DNA of 64,000 nt from contig NZ_JAXAFJ010000007.1 in assembly GCF_033898525.1 (NCBI RefSeq), positions 1 to 64,000 on the forward strand, written 5' to 3'. The translations under genes and the position numbers were made by a program. The DNA is from Flaviflagellibacter rhizophilus. Lineage in GTDB: Bacteria; Pseudomonadota; Alphaproteobacteria; Rhizobiales; Methylopilaceae. Below, piece by piece: positions 24,076-32,881 of this stretch (position 1 is the stretch's first letter; every line of letters begins with the position of its first letter). The notes under the pieces were generated by a model, which searched no databases, had not been told where the DNA came from, and saw nothing but the letters and a program-made list of their open reading frames with translations.

Positions 24076-26145
24076 GTGTGCACCCACACCACGGTAAAGG
24101 ATGCGCCCGCCGTGCCGCTAACACCCATTTCCCGCAAGCCGCCCGGCGTCGCGCCGCCTGCTACACCGGGCCTGTCGGGCCTCACCACACTTGCTGTCGG
24201 CGTCGTTGTCGTCGGTGCGCTTTACCTGGCGCAGGATGTTCTCATCCCGCTGGTTCTGGCCATCCTGCTCAGCCTTGCGCTCGCGCCGATCGTCTCCTTT
24301 ATCCGCCGTTTCCTGCCTTGGCGCATACCCTCGGTGCTGGCTGCCGTCACTCTGGCGCTGGGGCTTTTCGTTGGGTTGGGATTTGTGATCGGGGAGCAGA
24401 TCACGGAACTGGCCGGCAACGTGCCGCAATATCGCACGGAGGTTGAGAAAAAGCTTTCAGGCCTGCAGGAGGGGCTTGTCGGCCGCGCATCCGACCTGCT
24501 GAGGGAAGCGAGCGAGGAATTCCGGCGCGCCACGGCTGAGCCCGAACCGCAGGCGCCCAATGGAGGTGAGACGACACCGCAGTCCGGCTCGGAGCAGGCG
24601 ATGCTGGTGCGTGTCCAGGAGCCCGCGCCTTCGCCGCTGACCATTGCCCAGAACGTGCTGGGGCCTCTGATCAAGCCCATCACCACGGCTGGCATCGTGC
24701 TCGTGGTGATCGTCTTCATCCTCCTTCAGAGGGAGGATCTGAGAGACCGCCTGATCCGGCTGTTCGGTGCCAGCGACCTGCACCGGACCACCGTCGCGAT
24801 GAACGACGCGACGCGACGGCTCGGCACGTTTTTCCTCACGCAGATCGGGCTCAACGCCGCCTTCGGCGTCATCGTGGGCGTCGGACTGTGGATCATCGGG
24901 GTGCCCAATCCCGCGCTGTGGGGCGTGTTCGGCACCCTGATGCGCTTCGTGCCCTATATCGGCGGCTTCATCGCGGCTGCGCCTCCTTTGCTGCTGGGGG
25001 CCGCGGTGGATCCCGGCTGGTCCATGGTGATCTGGGCGGCTGGCCTCTTCGTCGTCAGCGAAGCCCTGATGGCGCAGGTGGTGGAGCCGATGATGTACGG
25101 TCACTCCACGGGAATGTCGCCGCTGGCCATCGTCGTTTCGACCTTGTTCTGGGGCTTCCTTTGGGGCCCGATCGGTCTTCTTCTGGCGACGCCTTTCACC
25201 GTCTGCCTTGTCGTGCTCGGACGGCATGTTGAAAGGCTTGAATTTCTCGACGTTCTCTTCGGCGACCGCCCGGCTTTGACGCCCGTCGAAAACTTCTACC
25301 AGCGAATGCTCGCGGGCGACCCGGACGAGGCGCAGGACCAGGCCGAGCAGATGCTGAAAATCCGCTCGCTCTCCTCCTACTATGACGAGGTGGCGCTGAA
25401 GGGCCTGCAATTGGCCGCTTTGGACTTCCAGCGGGGGGTGCTGACGCCAACGCAGGTGGAGACCATCCGCTCGCAGACGCGCGCACTGGTCGAGGAGTTC
25501 TCCGAAAGGCCGGATCAGGAGCCGGAGCAAAGCGCCGCCGAAAAGAACTCGCCGGACGGGCCTACTTTGGCCGAGAAGGCGCTGCCCGACGATGAGGCTC
25601 CCCTGCGCCAAGCGCCGGAAGTGGATGCTCGCCCCACAGGGTGGCGGGGCGAGACGCCGGTGCTCTGCATCGCCGGCCGTGGACAGTTGGACGAGGCGGC
25701 GTCCGCCATGCTGGCCCAGCTCTTGAGCAAGCACGGGCTGAATTCACGGGTGGTTCCTTACGACGGGGTCGCGAGATCGAGCATCGCTCAGCTGGATGTC
25801 GAAGGCGTCGCAATGGTCTGCGTGTCCTACCTCGATATCAGCGGCAATCCCGCTCATCTGCGCTATCTGCTGCGCCGCCTCCGCAAACGCATCCCCGGCG
25901 CACCCATGCTGGTCGGCCTGTGGCCTGCGGATGACGCCATCCTGACGGATGCGACCCTCAGGCGCGAAGTGGGTGCCGACTACTACGTCACCAGCCTGCG
26001 GGAAGGCGTGGACGCCTGCCTCGGGGCGCTGCGCGCGGCCGCAACCGCGGAGGCGGCCGGTCAGGACAGCAGGTCTGCGACGTCCTCGAGCCTTGAGAAC
26101 ACGAGGTCGGGATCGCTGGCGCGAAGCGCCGCTTCGCTCGCATAG
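24076..26145 (+). CDS. AI-2E family transporter with C-terminal Rossmann-like domain
   Basis: A membrane protein of 689 residues. Residues about 35-110 and 200-385 hold the hydrophobic spans of the AI-2E/PerM permease family, interrupted by a periplasmic-type insert rich in Glu, Pro and Gln (150-190). Family motifs include GVPNPALWGVFGTLMRFVPYIGGF and LWGPIGLLLATPFTVCLVVLGRH. From about 535 an alpha/beta domain (PVLCIAGRGQLDEAASAMLAQL...) resembles a cobalamin-binding-type Rossmann fold, without the cobalamin histidine motif. GTG 24076 is the only reasonable start, with no strong ribosome site. The last 85 bases overlap the convergent HAD gene, so the final 28 residues are antisense to it. 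The exported or imported substrate is unknown. Confidence 0.87.
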   Translation: MCTHTTVKDAPAVPLTPISRKPPGVAPPATPGLSGLTTLAVGVVVVGALYLAQDVLIPLVLAILLSLALAPIVSFIRRFLPWRIPSVLAAVTLALGLFVGLGFVIGEQITELAGNVPQYRTEVEKKLSGLQEGLVGRASDLLREASEEFRRATAEPEPQAPNGGETTPQSGSEQAMLVRVQEPAPSPLTIAQNVLGPLIKPITTAGIVLVVIVFILLQREDLRDRLIRLFGASDLHRTTVAMNDATRRLGTFFLTQIGLNAAFGVIVGVGLWIIGVPNPALWGVFGTLMRFVPYIGGFIAAAPPLLLGAAVDPGWSMVIWAAGLFVVSEALMAQVVEPMMYGHSTGMSPLAIVVSTLFWGFLWGPIGLLLATPFTVCLVVLGRHVERLEFLDVLFGDRPALTPVENFYQRMLAGDPDEAQDQAEQMLKIRSLSSYYDEVALKGLQLAALDFQRGVLTPTQVETIRSQTRALVEEFSERPDQEPEQSAAEKNSPDGPTLAEKALPDDEAPLRQAPEVDARPTGWRGETPVLCIAGRGQLDEAASAMLAQLLSKHGLNSRVVPYDGVARSSIAQLDVEGVAMVCVSYLDISGNPAHLRYLLRRLRKRIPGAPMLVGLWPADDAILTDATLRREVGADYYVTSLREGVDACLGALRAAATAEAAGQDSRSATSSSLENTRSGSLARSAASLA

Positions 26146-26696
26146 CCCCATGTGGACGCACCGAAGCGGAGGCCGGCCTTCTTGGCGGCCACCGCATCGC
26201 GTGTCTCATCGCCCACATAGATGGCTTCCGCCGCCGGCACGACCGCATCGCGCAATGTGGCCTTCAGCCGGCCGGCCTTGCCGAACAGGGAGGCATCGCA
26301 GCGGAACATGCTGATGAGGCCCGACGTCTCGGGGCCCAGCGTGCGGCGGATGCTGCGTTCGCTGTCGGAGCTGACGATCGCCAGCTTCACGCCGCGGGCG
26401 TGCAGGGTCGCCAGCAAATCGTGAGTGCCGGGGAAGGGCCGAAGCTCCGCTGCCGCGTCAAGCTTCAGCGCCCTCAGGTCGCGCGCGATGGACGGCACCT
26501 TCCACACGGGAATGGACAGTTCGCGCATGATTTCGCGTGTCCGCATGCCGCGCAGCTTGTCCACCTCGTCCTCGCGGGCCTCGCGGAAGCCGTGGCGGCG
26601 CGCCACCTCGTTCACGACGCTGCAGAACCAGGGAAAAGAATCGACGAGTGTGCCATCGGCATCGAAGATGGCGAGGCGGATGGCGGGCGCGATCAT
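26061..26696 (-). CDS. HAD family phosphatase, phosphoglycolate phosphatase-like
   Basis: A soluble 211-residue hydrolase. The nucleophile motif FDADGTLVDSF is near the N-terminus, followed by a helical cap domain, motif II IVSSDSERS, a motif III lysine in LFGKAGRLKATLRD, and motif IV YVGDETRDAVAAKKAGL. This layout is that of phosphoglycolate phosphatase-like and related small-phosphate hydrolases. ATG 26696 is used. The 3' end overlaps the convergent AI-2E gene by 85 bases. With frc and glycerate kinase in the window a glycolate role is tempting, but distance makes this speculative. Confidence 0.88.
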   Translation of the reverse strand: MIAPAIRLAIFDADGTLVDSFPWFCSVVNEVARRHGFREAREDEVDKLRGMRTREIMRELSIPVWKVPSIARDLRALKLDAAAELRPFPGTHDLLATLHARGVKLAIVSSDSERSIRRTLGPETSGLISMFRCDASLFGKAGRLKATLRDAVVPAAEAIYVGDETRDAVAAKKAGLRFGASTWGYASEAALRASDPDLVFSRLEDVADLLS

Positions 26697-26749
26697 GCAA
26701 GTTGCATGACCCCGCCACGCCTCTACGTCAATGGCCGGTTAGTAGGCTC

Positions 26750-27190
26750 TCAGGCGGAAGATGCGGCGGCTGCGGCCTCCGGGCAGCCATCCACGGCGGC
26801 TGCCGGATCCATCCACATGATCTCCCAGATGTGGCCATCCGGGTCGCTGAAGGCGTGATAGTACATGAAGCCATAGTCTTTGGGCTCGTTGAAGGTGGTT
26901 CCACCCGCGGCCTTGGCCTTGGCCACCATGCTGTCGACCTCCTCGCGGCTGTCGCAGGACAGGCAGTTCATCACCTCCGTGCTGCTGTGCGCGTCCACCA
27001 TCGACTTCGGCGTGAAGCCCTGGAATTTCGCCTCGGTGAGGAGCATCACGAAGATGGTGTCGGACACCACCATACAGGCTGCTGTGTCGTCGCTGAACTT
27101 CTCGTTGAAGGTGAAGCCCAGTGCGTCGAAGAACGCCCGGGAGCGGGGCAAGTCCTTCACGGCGAGATTTACAAAGATCATCCTGCTCAT
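26750..27190 (-). CDS. VOC family protein (glyoxalase/bleomycin-resistance fold)
   Basis: A 146-residue single VOC-type protein: MIFVNLAVKDLPRSRAFFDALGF opens the first beta-alpha-beta module, and MYYHAFSDPDGHIWEIMWMDP closes the second with the usual metal-ligand histidine and glutamate. This subgroup is often called lactoylglutathione lyase-like, but its substrates are mostly unknown. Its ATG overlaps the stop of the MarR gene (27187-27190), so the regulator is translated first and then this protein, which suggests stress or drug-responsive expression. An Ala-rich C-terminal tail is present. Confidence 0.88.
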   Translation of the reverse strand: MSRMIFVNLAVKDLPRSRAFFDALGFTFNEKFSDDTAACMVVSDTIFVMLLTEAKFQGFTPKSMVDAHSSTEVMNCLSCDSREEVDSMVAKAKAAGGTTFNEPKDYGFMYYHAFSDPDGHIWEIMWMDPAAAVDGCPEAAAAASSA

Positions 27191-27693
27191 CGTTGCCTCA
27201 CGTGTTTTCCGCTGGTGGATTCTTCCTGCGCGACGGCCTGCAAGCTTGCCCGCAGGCGGGCGGCATCTCCTGCGGGCAGCATCGCTTCGACGGCGGCATG
27301 CTCGCTCGTCCAGATCGGCAGGGCGCGCGCGAGCAGCGCCCGCCCTTCTTCCGTCAGGCTGAGACGGCGGCTGCGGCGGTCTTTCGGGTCGGTAAGAACC
27401 AGCACAAGCCCGCGGCGCTGCAACGGCTTCAGCGCAGCCGTCAGGGTGGTCCGGTCCATTGCCAGAAGATCCGCGACCGGGCCCATCGGTGGAGGCTCTG
27501 GCCTGTTCAGTGACATCAGCAATGAAAACTGCCCATTGGTGAGGCCGACCGGGCGAAGCGCTTCATCAAAGCGGCGTGCCAGCGCACGCGCCGCGCGCTG
27601 TGCATGAAGGCAGAGGCAGCAGTCGCGCACGAGGATCGTGGTCGCAAAGGGGACGCTGGTTTCATCTGCGGCAAGTCCAAGGGGCTTTGACAT
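27187..27693 (-). CDS. MarR family transcriptional regulator
   Basis: A winged-helix regulator of 168 residues. The DNA-binding core contains GLTNGQFSLLMSLNR, VADLLAMDRTTLTAALKPLQRRGLV and the wing TDPKDRRSRRLSLTEEG, the standard MarR signature. An N-terminal CCLCLHAQRAARAL segment has three cysteines close together, possibly redox-sensing. It is co-transcribed with the VOC protein downstream and divergent from another VOC gene at 27750; a palindrome between them (27707-27716) is a natural operator for both directions. Confidence 0.92.
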   Translation of the reverse strand: MSKPLGLAADETSVPFATTILVRDCCLCLHAQRAARALARRFDEALRPVGLTNGQFSLLMSLNRPEPPPMGPVADLLAMDRTTLTAALKPLQRRGLVLVLTDPKDRRSRRLSLTEEGRALLARALPIWTSEHAAVEAMLPAGDAARLRASLQAVAQEESTSGKHVRQR

Positions 27694-27706
27694 CGAAGCC
27701 AGTATA

Positions 27707-27716
27707 TTGATATCAA
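27707..27716. promoter_or_regulatory. Palindromic MarR operator candidate
   Basis: TTGATATCAA is a perfect 10-bp palindrome 14 bases before the marR start and 34 before the divergent VOC gene. MarR proteins typically bind such palindromes in shared intergenic regions. Confidence 0.55.
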
Positions 27717-27749
27717 CGTAAAAGACAAGATCACTGATGGAGGAACAGC

Positions 27750-28496
27750 ATGGATCACGGCAATTTCGTTTGGTACGAATACACGGCTGCCGATCCGGGA
27801 TCAGCCGCGGGCTTCTATGGCAGCGTCATGGGCTGGACTGCCGAGGCTGCGGAAGTTGCCGGCATCCGCTTCACGATGTTCCGCGCCGACGGAACGCCCG
27901 TGGCAGCCATGTATCCGCTGCAAGACCTTGATCCTGGAACGCCGAAAGGCTGGACGGGTTACGTGGCGGTGCGAGACCTCGACGAGGCCGCGACCCGGAT
28001 GGAGGAGGCCGGCGGCGCCGCCGTCCGCCGTCTGACAGTCGGCGACATGCGCCTCGGCGTGTTCAAGGATCCGCAGGGCGCACGCATCGCGATGATGGAG
28101 AATTGCGAGCCACGCAACTTGGCCTACGGGACGAAGGGCACAATGGGCTGGCACGAATTGCTGGCCGCCGATTGGGAAAGCGTCTTCGGCACCTATTCCG
28201 ACCTGTTCGGATGGACCAAGGGGATCGCGATGGAGGGGTGCCCCACGGGGGTGTACCAGATCATCCAGTCGGAAGGCCGCGACATCGGCGCCATGATGAC
28301 GAAGGTTCCGGACGTGCCGGAGCCCACCTGGCTCTTCTATGTCTTCACGGACAGCATCACGGCGGCAGCGGAGCGGGTGCATGCGGCGGGAGGGCAGGTG
28401 ATCTTCGGACCGCAGGAAGTGCCGGGCGGCATGTGGATCATCAACGCGCTCGATCCTCAGGGTTCCTCGATCGCCCTGGTCGGTCCGCTCGGCTGA
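27750..28496 (+). CDS. Two-domain VOC family protein
   Basis: 248 residues with two VOC modules in tandem: residues 1-120 (NFVWYEYTAADPGSAAGFYG ... GVFKDPQGARIAMM) and 130-248 (GWHELLAADWESVFGTYSDLFGW ... ALDPQGSSIALVGP). Such tandem proteins act on small electrophiles or as resistance proteins; the exact activity is unknown. ATG 27750 follows GGAGGAA. It is divergent from marR across a 56-base gap with the palindromic operator, so MarR control is likely. Confidence 0.88.
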   Translation: MDHGNFVWYEYTAADPGSAAGFYGSVMGWTAEAAEVAGIRFTMFRADGTPVAAMYPLQDLDPGTPKGWTGYVAVRDLDEAATRMEEAGGAAVRRLTVGDMRLGVFKDPQGARIAMMENCEPRNLAYGTKGTMGWHELLAADWESVFGTYSDLFGWTKGIAMEGCPTGVYQIIQSEGRDIGAMMTKVPDVPEPTWLFYVFTDSITAAAERVHAAGGQVIFGPQEVPGGMWIINALDPQGSSIALVGPLG

Positions 28497-28587
28497 TTGA
28501 CGGCTGGTGGCGTGTACGCCATGGCGCCATTGTCCTTCAGGGCGTATGAGCGTGGTGCCCGCTTCAGGGTCTGGCTGATCGATTCCC

Positions 28588-30066
28588 ATGCCCATCTCAA
28601 ACGTCCGGTTCATCCGCGCCACGGCGATCCTCATGCTGATCGGCGTGGCCGCTCTGCTGATGATGATCGGAGTGACTTTCTGGCTCTCGCTGAAGATGGA
28701 GGGCCTCGGCAAGGACATCGAGGAGGCGCGGCGCTTCAACCGTGTTTCCATCGAGTTGCGCAACGCGCTGCAGGACATGGAAACCGGCCAGCGCGGGTTC
28801 CTGCTGACTCAGGAGGACGCCTATCTTGTTCCCTTCGAGGCGGCCCGTACCCGGCTGCCAGCGATACTCGGGGATCTTGGCGAGGACGTCTTTGCGGACC
28901 ATCGCGCCGAAACGGCGCGGCTGCGCGAGATAGCTGAAGGCAAGCTCGCGGAGTTGAGCCGCACCATCGACATGGTTCGTGCCGGGGATCTTCAAGGCGC
29001 TCTCGAGGTCGTACGTACCGACCAGGGCAAAAACCTCATGCAGGAGGCGAGAGGCATCATCAGCGGCCTTCTTGCCGTGGGCGATCGCCGCTTGAGCGAG
29101 GCCACCGGGCAGCAGGTTTCAAGCACCCGTGCTTTGCAGGCGTCCATCATCGGCGGAACCCTGCTGATCCTCATCGTGGTCGGAATTTCGACCGTCATTG
29201 CCCTGCGTTACACGCGCGAACTGCTCCTGACGCGCGCCGAGATGCGCATGCTGAACGAGAGCCTCGAAAGTCGCGTCGCGGAGCGCACCGCCGAACTCGG
29301 CCGTGCGACCACCGAGATCCAGCGCTTCGCCTATATCGTGGGCCACGACCTTCGCTCGCCTCTCGTCAACGTCATGGGTTTCACGTCCGAGCTCATGGAG
29401 TTCAGCAAGGAGGTGTTCCGCGACATGGACGCCCTGCGGGAGAGGACCGGCATCGCCGCCACTCCTGCCGACGTGCAGTTGCAGAAGGACTTCGACGAGG
29501 CGGTCGGCTTCATCCGCACCTCGACCAGCAAGATGGATGGGCTGATCAATGCCATCCTCAAGCTGTCCCGCGAGGGGCGCCGTCCCCTGACGCCCGAGCG
29601 CATCGACATGGCGGCCCTGCTTGAGGATGCCTCCGTGAACGTGCGCCACCGCGTCAACGAGCGCGGCGGATCCATCGCGATGAGCGGCACCTTCCCGGCC
29701 ATCGTCTCGGACAAGTTCTCGCTCGAGCAGGTCTTCGGCAACCTCTTCGACAATGCTGTCAAATATTCCGATCCCGCGCGGGCACCGGAAATCAAGGTGG
29801 TGTCCGGAACCCTCGGGGCGGATGTCAGCATCGACATCACCGACAATGGTCGTGGCATCGCGGAAGGCGATTTCGAGCGTATCTTCGAGCTGTTCCGCCG
29901 CACGGGCCGGCAGGACCAGCCCGGGGAGGGCATCGGCCTTGCCTATGTGCGCGCCTATGTCCGGCGTCTTGGCGGGGACATCACCGTGACCTCCAAGCTC
30001 GGCGAGGGCAGCACCTTCCGCGTCCGCCTGCCGCGCACCCTGAAGGATGCCACCCTCGAGGCCTGA
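28588..30066 (+). CDS. CHASE3-domain sensor histidine kinase
   Basis: A membrane sensor of 492 residues. The N-terminal transmembrane helix (about 8-32) and a second near 188-208 flank a periplasmic helical CHASE3 domain containing LRNALQDMETGQRGFLLTQED, its hallmark. A coiled segment (ESLESRVAERTAELGRATTE) links to the phosphoacceptor helix IVGHDLRSPLVNVMGF with H253. The ATPase domain has N-box VFGNLFDNAVKYSD, DNGRGI, and a G2 loop EGIGLAYVRAYVRRLGG. The kinase half resembles light- and stress-related orphan kinases. No response regulator lies beside it. Confidence 0.92.
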   Translation: MPISNVRFIRATAILMLIGVAALLMMIGVTFWLSLKMEGLGKDIEEARRFNRVSIELRNALQDMETGQRGFLLTQEDAYLVPFEAARTRLPAILGDLGEDVFADHRAETARLREIAEGKLAELSRTIDMVRAGDLQGALEVVRTDQGKNLMQEARGIISGLLAVGDRRLSEATGQQVSSTRALQASIIGGTLLILIVVGISTVIALRYTRELLLTRAEMRMLNESLESRVAERTAELGRATTEIQRFAYIVGHDLRSPLVNVMGFTSELMEFSKEVFRDMDALRERTGIAATPADVQLQKDFDEAVGFIRTSTSKMDGLINAILKLSREGRRPLTPERIDMAALLEDASVNVRHRVNERGGSIAMSGTFPAIVSDKFSLEQVFGNLFDNAVKYSDPARAPEIKVVSGTLGADVSIDITDNGRGIAEGDFERIFELFRRTGRQDQPGEGIGLAYVRAYVRRLGGDITVTSKLGEGSTFRVRLPRTLKDATLEA

Positions 30067-30107
30067 GCTCTTGCCCCTTGAGGCTGGGAACTCCAAACTG
30101 GCAGCGT

Positions 30108-30881
30108 ATGTCCCTCGACGTCATCGATCTGCGAGATTTCTATCACCGGCCGCTGGGCCAGATTGCCCGCCGGGTGCTGCGCGCCAAGATCCGGGCGCGC
30201 TTCTCCGACGTCGCGGGCCTCAGGGTGCTTGGCTGCGGCTACGCGGCCCCGTTCCTCGGGCCTTTCCGCGAGGAGGCAGAGCGTGTGCTGGCTTTCATGC
30301 CGGCGGAACAGGGCGTGCTCGACTGGAGGTCCAGCAGAGGCGTGGCCTCCACGCTGATCGACTGCGAAATGTGGCCGCTGCCCGACGAGGCGATAGACCG
30401 CATCTTGCTGGTTCATGCCCTGGAAAGTGCGGCGGAGCCTCGAGAGGTCTTGCGGGAAGCATGGCGCTGCCTCGCGCCGGGTGGGAGGCTGCTTGCCGTG
30501 GTGGCAAACCGCCGTGCCCCGTGGTCGGCCTTCGAGAACAACCCTTTCGGCCACGGGCGCCCTTACAGCAGCATGCAGCTGCGCAACCTGCTGAGGGAGA
30601 CGCAGTTCAATCCCGTCGAGTGGAGCGAAGCTCTTCTGTTCCCGCCCATCGAGCGCGCCATCCTGCTGCGGTCGGCCATTGCGCTTGAACGTCTCGGCGG
30701 CCGGTTCTGGGCGCCGTTTGCGGGCGTCCACATCGTCGAGGCGGTGAAGCAGGTTCACCGGCCGGCTCGCGTGCGGCGCCGGGCTTCCCGCGTCAAGCGG
30801 GTCAGGCGTCTGGCGCGTCGACTGGTGCCGGAGGTTGGACGTCCCGCGCCCGGCGTCGGGGCGCCGGCCAAGTACGAGTAG
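30108..30881 (+). CDS. Class I SAM-dependent methyltransferase-like protein
   Basis: A 257-residue protein with a Rossmann methyltransferase layout: GLRVLGCGYAAPFLGPF is the degenerate SAM loop, DCEMWPLPDEAIDRILLVHALE is motif IV, and EAWRCLAPGGRLLAVV is the post-motif strand. The C-terminus is strongly basic (RPARVRRRASRVKRVRRLARRL), hinting at nucleic acid or membrane binding. ATG 30108 starts the conserved MSLDVIDLRDFY; an ATG ten codons upstream is rejected. It converges with metW, only six bases apart. The methyl acceptor is unknown. Confidence 0.82.
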   Translation: MSLDVIDLRDFYHRPLGQIARRVLRAKIRARFSDVAGLRVLGCGYAAPFLGPFREEAERVLAFMPAEQGVLDWRSSRGVASTLIDCEMWPLPDEAIDRILLVHALESAAEPREVLREAWRCLAPGGRLLAVVANRRAPWSAFENNPFGHGRPYSSMQLRNLLRETQFNPVEWSEALLFPPIERAILLRSAIALERLGGRFWAPFAGVHIVEAVKQVHRPARVRRRASRVKRVRRLARRLVPEVGRPAPGVGAPAKYE

Positions 30882-30887
30882 AGGCGG

Positions 30888-31562
30888 CTAGCTTCCGCGC
30901 CGGCGCAGCAGGAAGATGGCCTGCGCGCCGAACAGGTTCCAGAACCACCACGGAGCATTGACCCGGACAGGCCCGCCGGAGCTGTCCAGTGCGACGGCCC
31001 GCACCATCTGCGCACCTGTCTCGTCGCACAGATCCACGAAATCCCGGATCGTGCAGAGATGGATGTTCGTGGTGTCGTACCATGAGGCCGGCAGGCTGGG
31101 CGTCACGGGCATGCGCCCCCAGATGACCAACTGCATCCGCATCCGCCAGTGTCCGAAATTCGGCACCGAAACGATGGCGTGGCGCCCGATCCGCAGCAGA
31201 TGCTCCATGACCTGTTTGGGATGACGCGTCGCCTGCAGCGTCTGCGAGAGGATCACATAGTCGAAGCTGTCGGTGGGATAGTCCGCGAGATCGGTGTCGG
31301 CGTCTCCCTCGATCACCGAGAGGCCATGCGCCACGGACGCGTTCACCCCGGCGCGGCTCAACTCGATGCCGCGCCCATCCACGTTCTTGCGGTCGATGAG
31401 GAGGCGAAGCAGCTGTCCGTCGCCGGACCCGACGTCGAGCACGCGGGAGCCCTCGCTCACCATTTCCGAGATCAGCAGGTGATCGGGCCGGATATCCGTC
31501 GCGAAGCCACGATGTGCCGGCCCCGTGGCGAGCGGCGCACCCTCACGTTTCGACGGGCTCAT
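30888..31562 (-). CDS. metW: Methionine biosynthesis protein MetW
   Basis: A methyltransferase-fold protein of 224 residues (VLDVGSGDGQLLRLLI as SAM loop; DYVILSQTLQATRHP; HAIVSVPNFGHWRMRMQL). MetW accompanies MetX and is needed for full homoserine O-acetyltransferase activity in several proteobacteria. Its ATG overlaps the metX stop (ATGA, 31559-31562), giving translational coupling as usual for this pair. Confidence 0.94.
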   Translation of the reverse strand: MSPSKREGAPLATGPAHRGFATDIRPDHLLISEMVSEGSRVLDVGSGDGQLLRLLIDRKNVDGRGIELSRAGVNASVAHGLSVIEGDADTDLADYPTDSFDYVILSQTLQATRHPKQVMEHLLRIGRHAIVSVPNFGHWRMRMQLVIWGRMPVTPSLPASWYDTTNIHLCTIRDFVDLCDETGAQMVRAVALDSSGGPVRVNAPWWFWNLFGAQAIFLLRRRGS

Positions 31563-32743
31563 CCTTCGCTGGCCTCCGTCAGCCCGCGTGCGCGGGCGGC
31601 GCCGGCAAGAAAGCCCCGCGCGGTGGCGAAGAACTCAGGCTCGTCCAGCAGGAAGGCATCGTGCCCCTTGTCGGAGGACACCTCGACGAAGGAGACGTTG
31701 GCGGCCGCGGCGTTGAGCGCCTTCACCACGGCGCGGCTGTCGGCTGTCGGGAACAGCCAGTCGGACGAGAAGCTGATGACGCAGAACCTTGTCTTGGTGC
31801 CCTGGAACGCGCGCGCCAGATTGCCCTCGTGGTCCGCCGCGATATCGAAATAGTCCATGGCACGGGTGCAGTAGAGATAGGAATTGGCGTCGAAGCGCTC
31901 GACGAAGCTCGATCCCTGATGCCGCAGATAGCTTTCGATCTGGAAATCGGCATCGAAGGTGAAGGTGGGCCGCTCTCGGTCCTGCAACTCACGCCCGAAC
32001 TTCCGCTGGAGGGCAGGCTCCGAGAGATAGGTGATGTGCGCGGCCATGCGCGCGACCGCGAGGCCTTTCCGCGGCACGATGCCGTGGTCGAGATAGCGCC
32101 CGCCGCTCCAGTCGGGGTCGGCCATGACGGCCTGCCGCCCCACTTCGTGGAAGGCGATGTTCTGCGCCGAGTGCTTGGCGGTCGTGGCGATAGGCATCGC
32201 GGCGAACACCCGCTCGGAATGGCTGGCCGCCCATTCCAGAACCTGCATGCCGCCCATCGAGCCGCCGATGACGGCGAACAGCTGGTCGATCCCGAGATGA
32301 TCCACCAGCATGGCCTGGGCACGAACGATGTCGGGGATCGTCACGAGCGGAAAATCGATGCCCCAGGCCCGTCCTGTCGCTTCGTTGAGCGAGGAGGGGC
32401 CTGTCGTGCCCATGCAGCCGCCCAGCACGTTCGAGCAGATGACGAAATAGCGCGTGGTGTCGATGGGCAGGCCGGGACCAATCAGGGTGGTCCACCAGCC
32501 CGCGCGGCCCGTGACGGGATGTTCGTTCGCGACGTGCTGGTCTCCCGTCAGCGCGTGGCAGACGAAAATCGCGTTCGAGCGGTCCGCGTTCAGTTCGCCA
32601 TAGGTCTGGTAGGCGATCTGCAGGGGCGAAAGGCTGACACCGCAATCGAGCCGCAACGGCCTGTCCGCGTCGAACCGCACCACCTGGCTCTGCGGGTGGT
32701 CGGCCTCGCGGCGGGCTGCATCCCTGATCGACTCCATCAACAT
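31559..32743 (-). CDS. metX: Homoserine O-acetyltransferase
   Basis: An alpha/beta hydrolase of 394 residues using acetyl-CoA to acetylate homoserine in methionine synthesis. The oxyanion region NVLGGCMGTTGPSS, the nucleophile elbow VIGGSMGGMQ, a catalytic aspartate in FSSDWLFPTADS and histidine in SSDKGHDAFL are all present. The frame is open a further 69 codons upstream, but family similarity begins at MLMESIRDAARREA; ATG 32743 or 32737 is the start, with AGGGG before them. It overlaps metW. I looked for a SAM-II riboswitch upstream, as occurs in many alphaproteobacteria, and did not find a convincing one. Confidence 0.94.
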   Translation of the reverse strand: MLMESIRDAARREADHPQSQVVRFDADRPLRLDCGVSLSPLQIAYQTYGELNADRSNAIFVCHALTGDQHVANEHPVTGRAGWWTTLIGPGLPIDTTRYFVICSNVLGGCMGTTGPSSLNEATGRAWGIDFPLVTIPDIVRAQAMLVDHLGIDQLFAVIGGSMGGMQVLEWAASHSERVFAAMPIATTAKHSAQNIAFHEVGRQAVMADPDWSGGRYLDHGIVPRKGLAVARMAAHITYLSEPALQRKFGRELQDRERPTFTFDADFQIESYLRHQGSSFVERFDANSYLYCTRAMDYFDIAADHEGNLARAFQGTKTRFCVISFSSDWLFPTADSRAVVKALNAAAANVSFVEVSSDKGHDAFLLDEPEFFATARGFLAGAARARGLTEASEG

Positions 32744-32881
32744 ACCCCTGGTCCTGTCCTCCGCCCCGGTGGGGCGACAGCTAAGGTGCGGCCCGCCTGC
32801 CAAGTCAACGTTTCTTTGACTTCGCGCGGGGGCAGCGTATCTAGGGGCGCCCGCGCGACCCTGCGCCTGATGCACCTTGCG

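Noticed and set aside
31514..32881. Plus-strand frame continuous with chorismate mutase and overlapping metX
   Set aside because: The first 450 codons are antisense to metX-metW and show no domain. Real similarity begins at the AroQ domain, so the start is placed at 32882.
32744..32881. SAM-II riboswitch upstream of metX
   Set aside because: Expected in many alphaproteobacteria, but I could not match the conserved SAM-II loop and pseudoknot segments here. A covariance-model search (Infernal, Rfam SAM_alpha) would decide.
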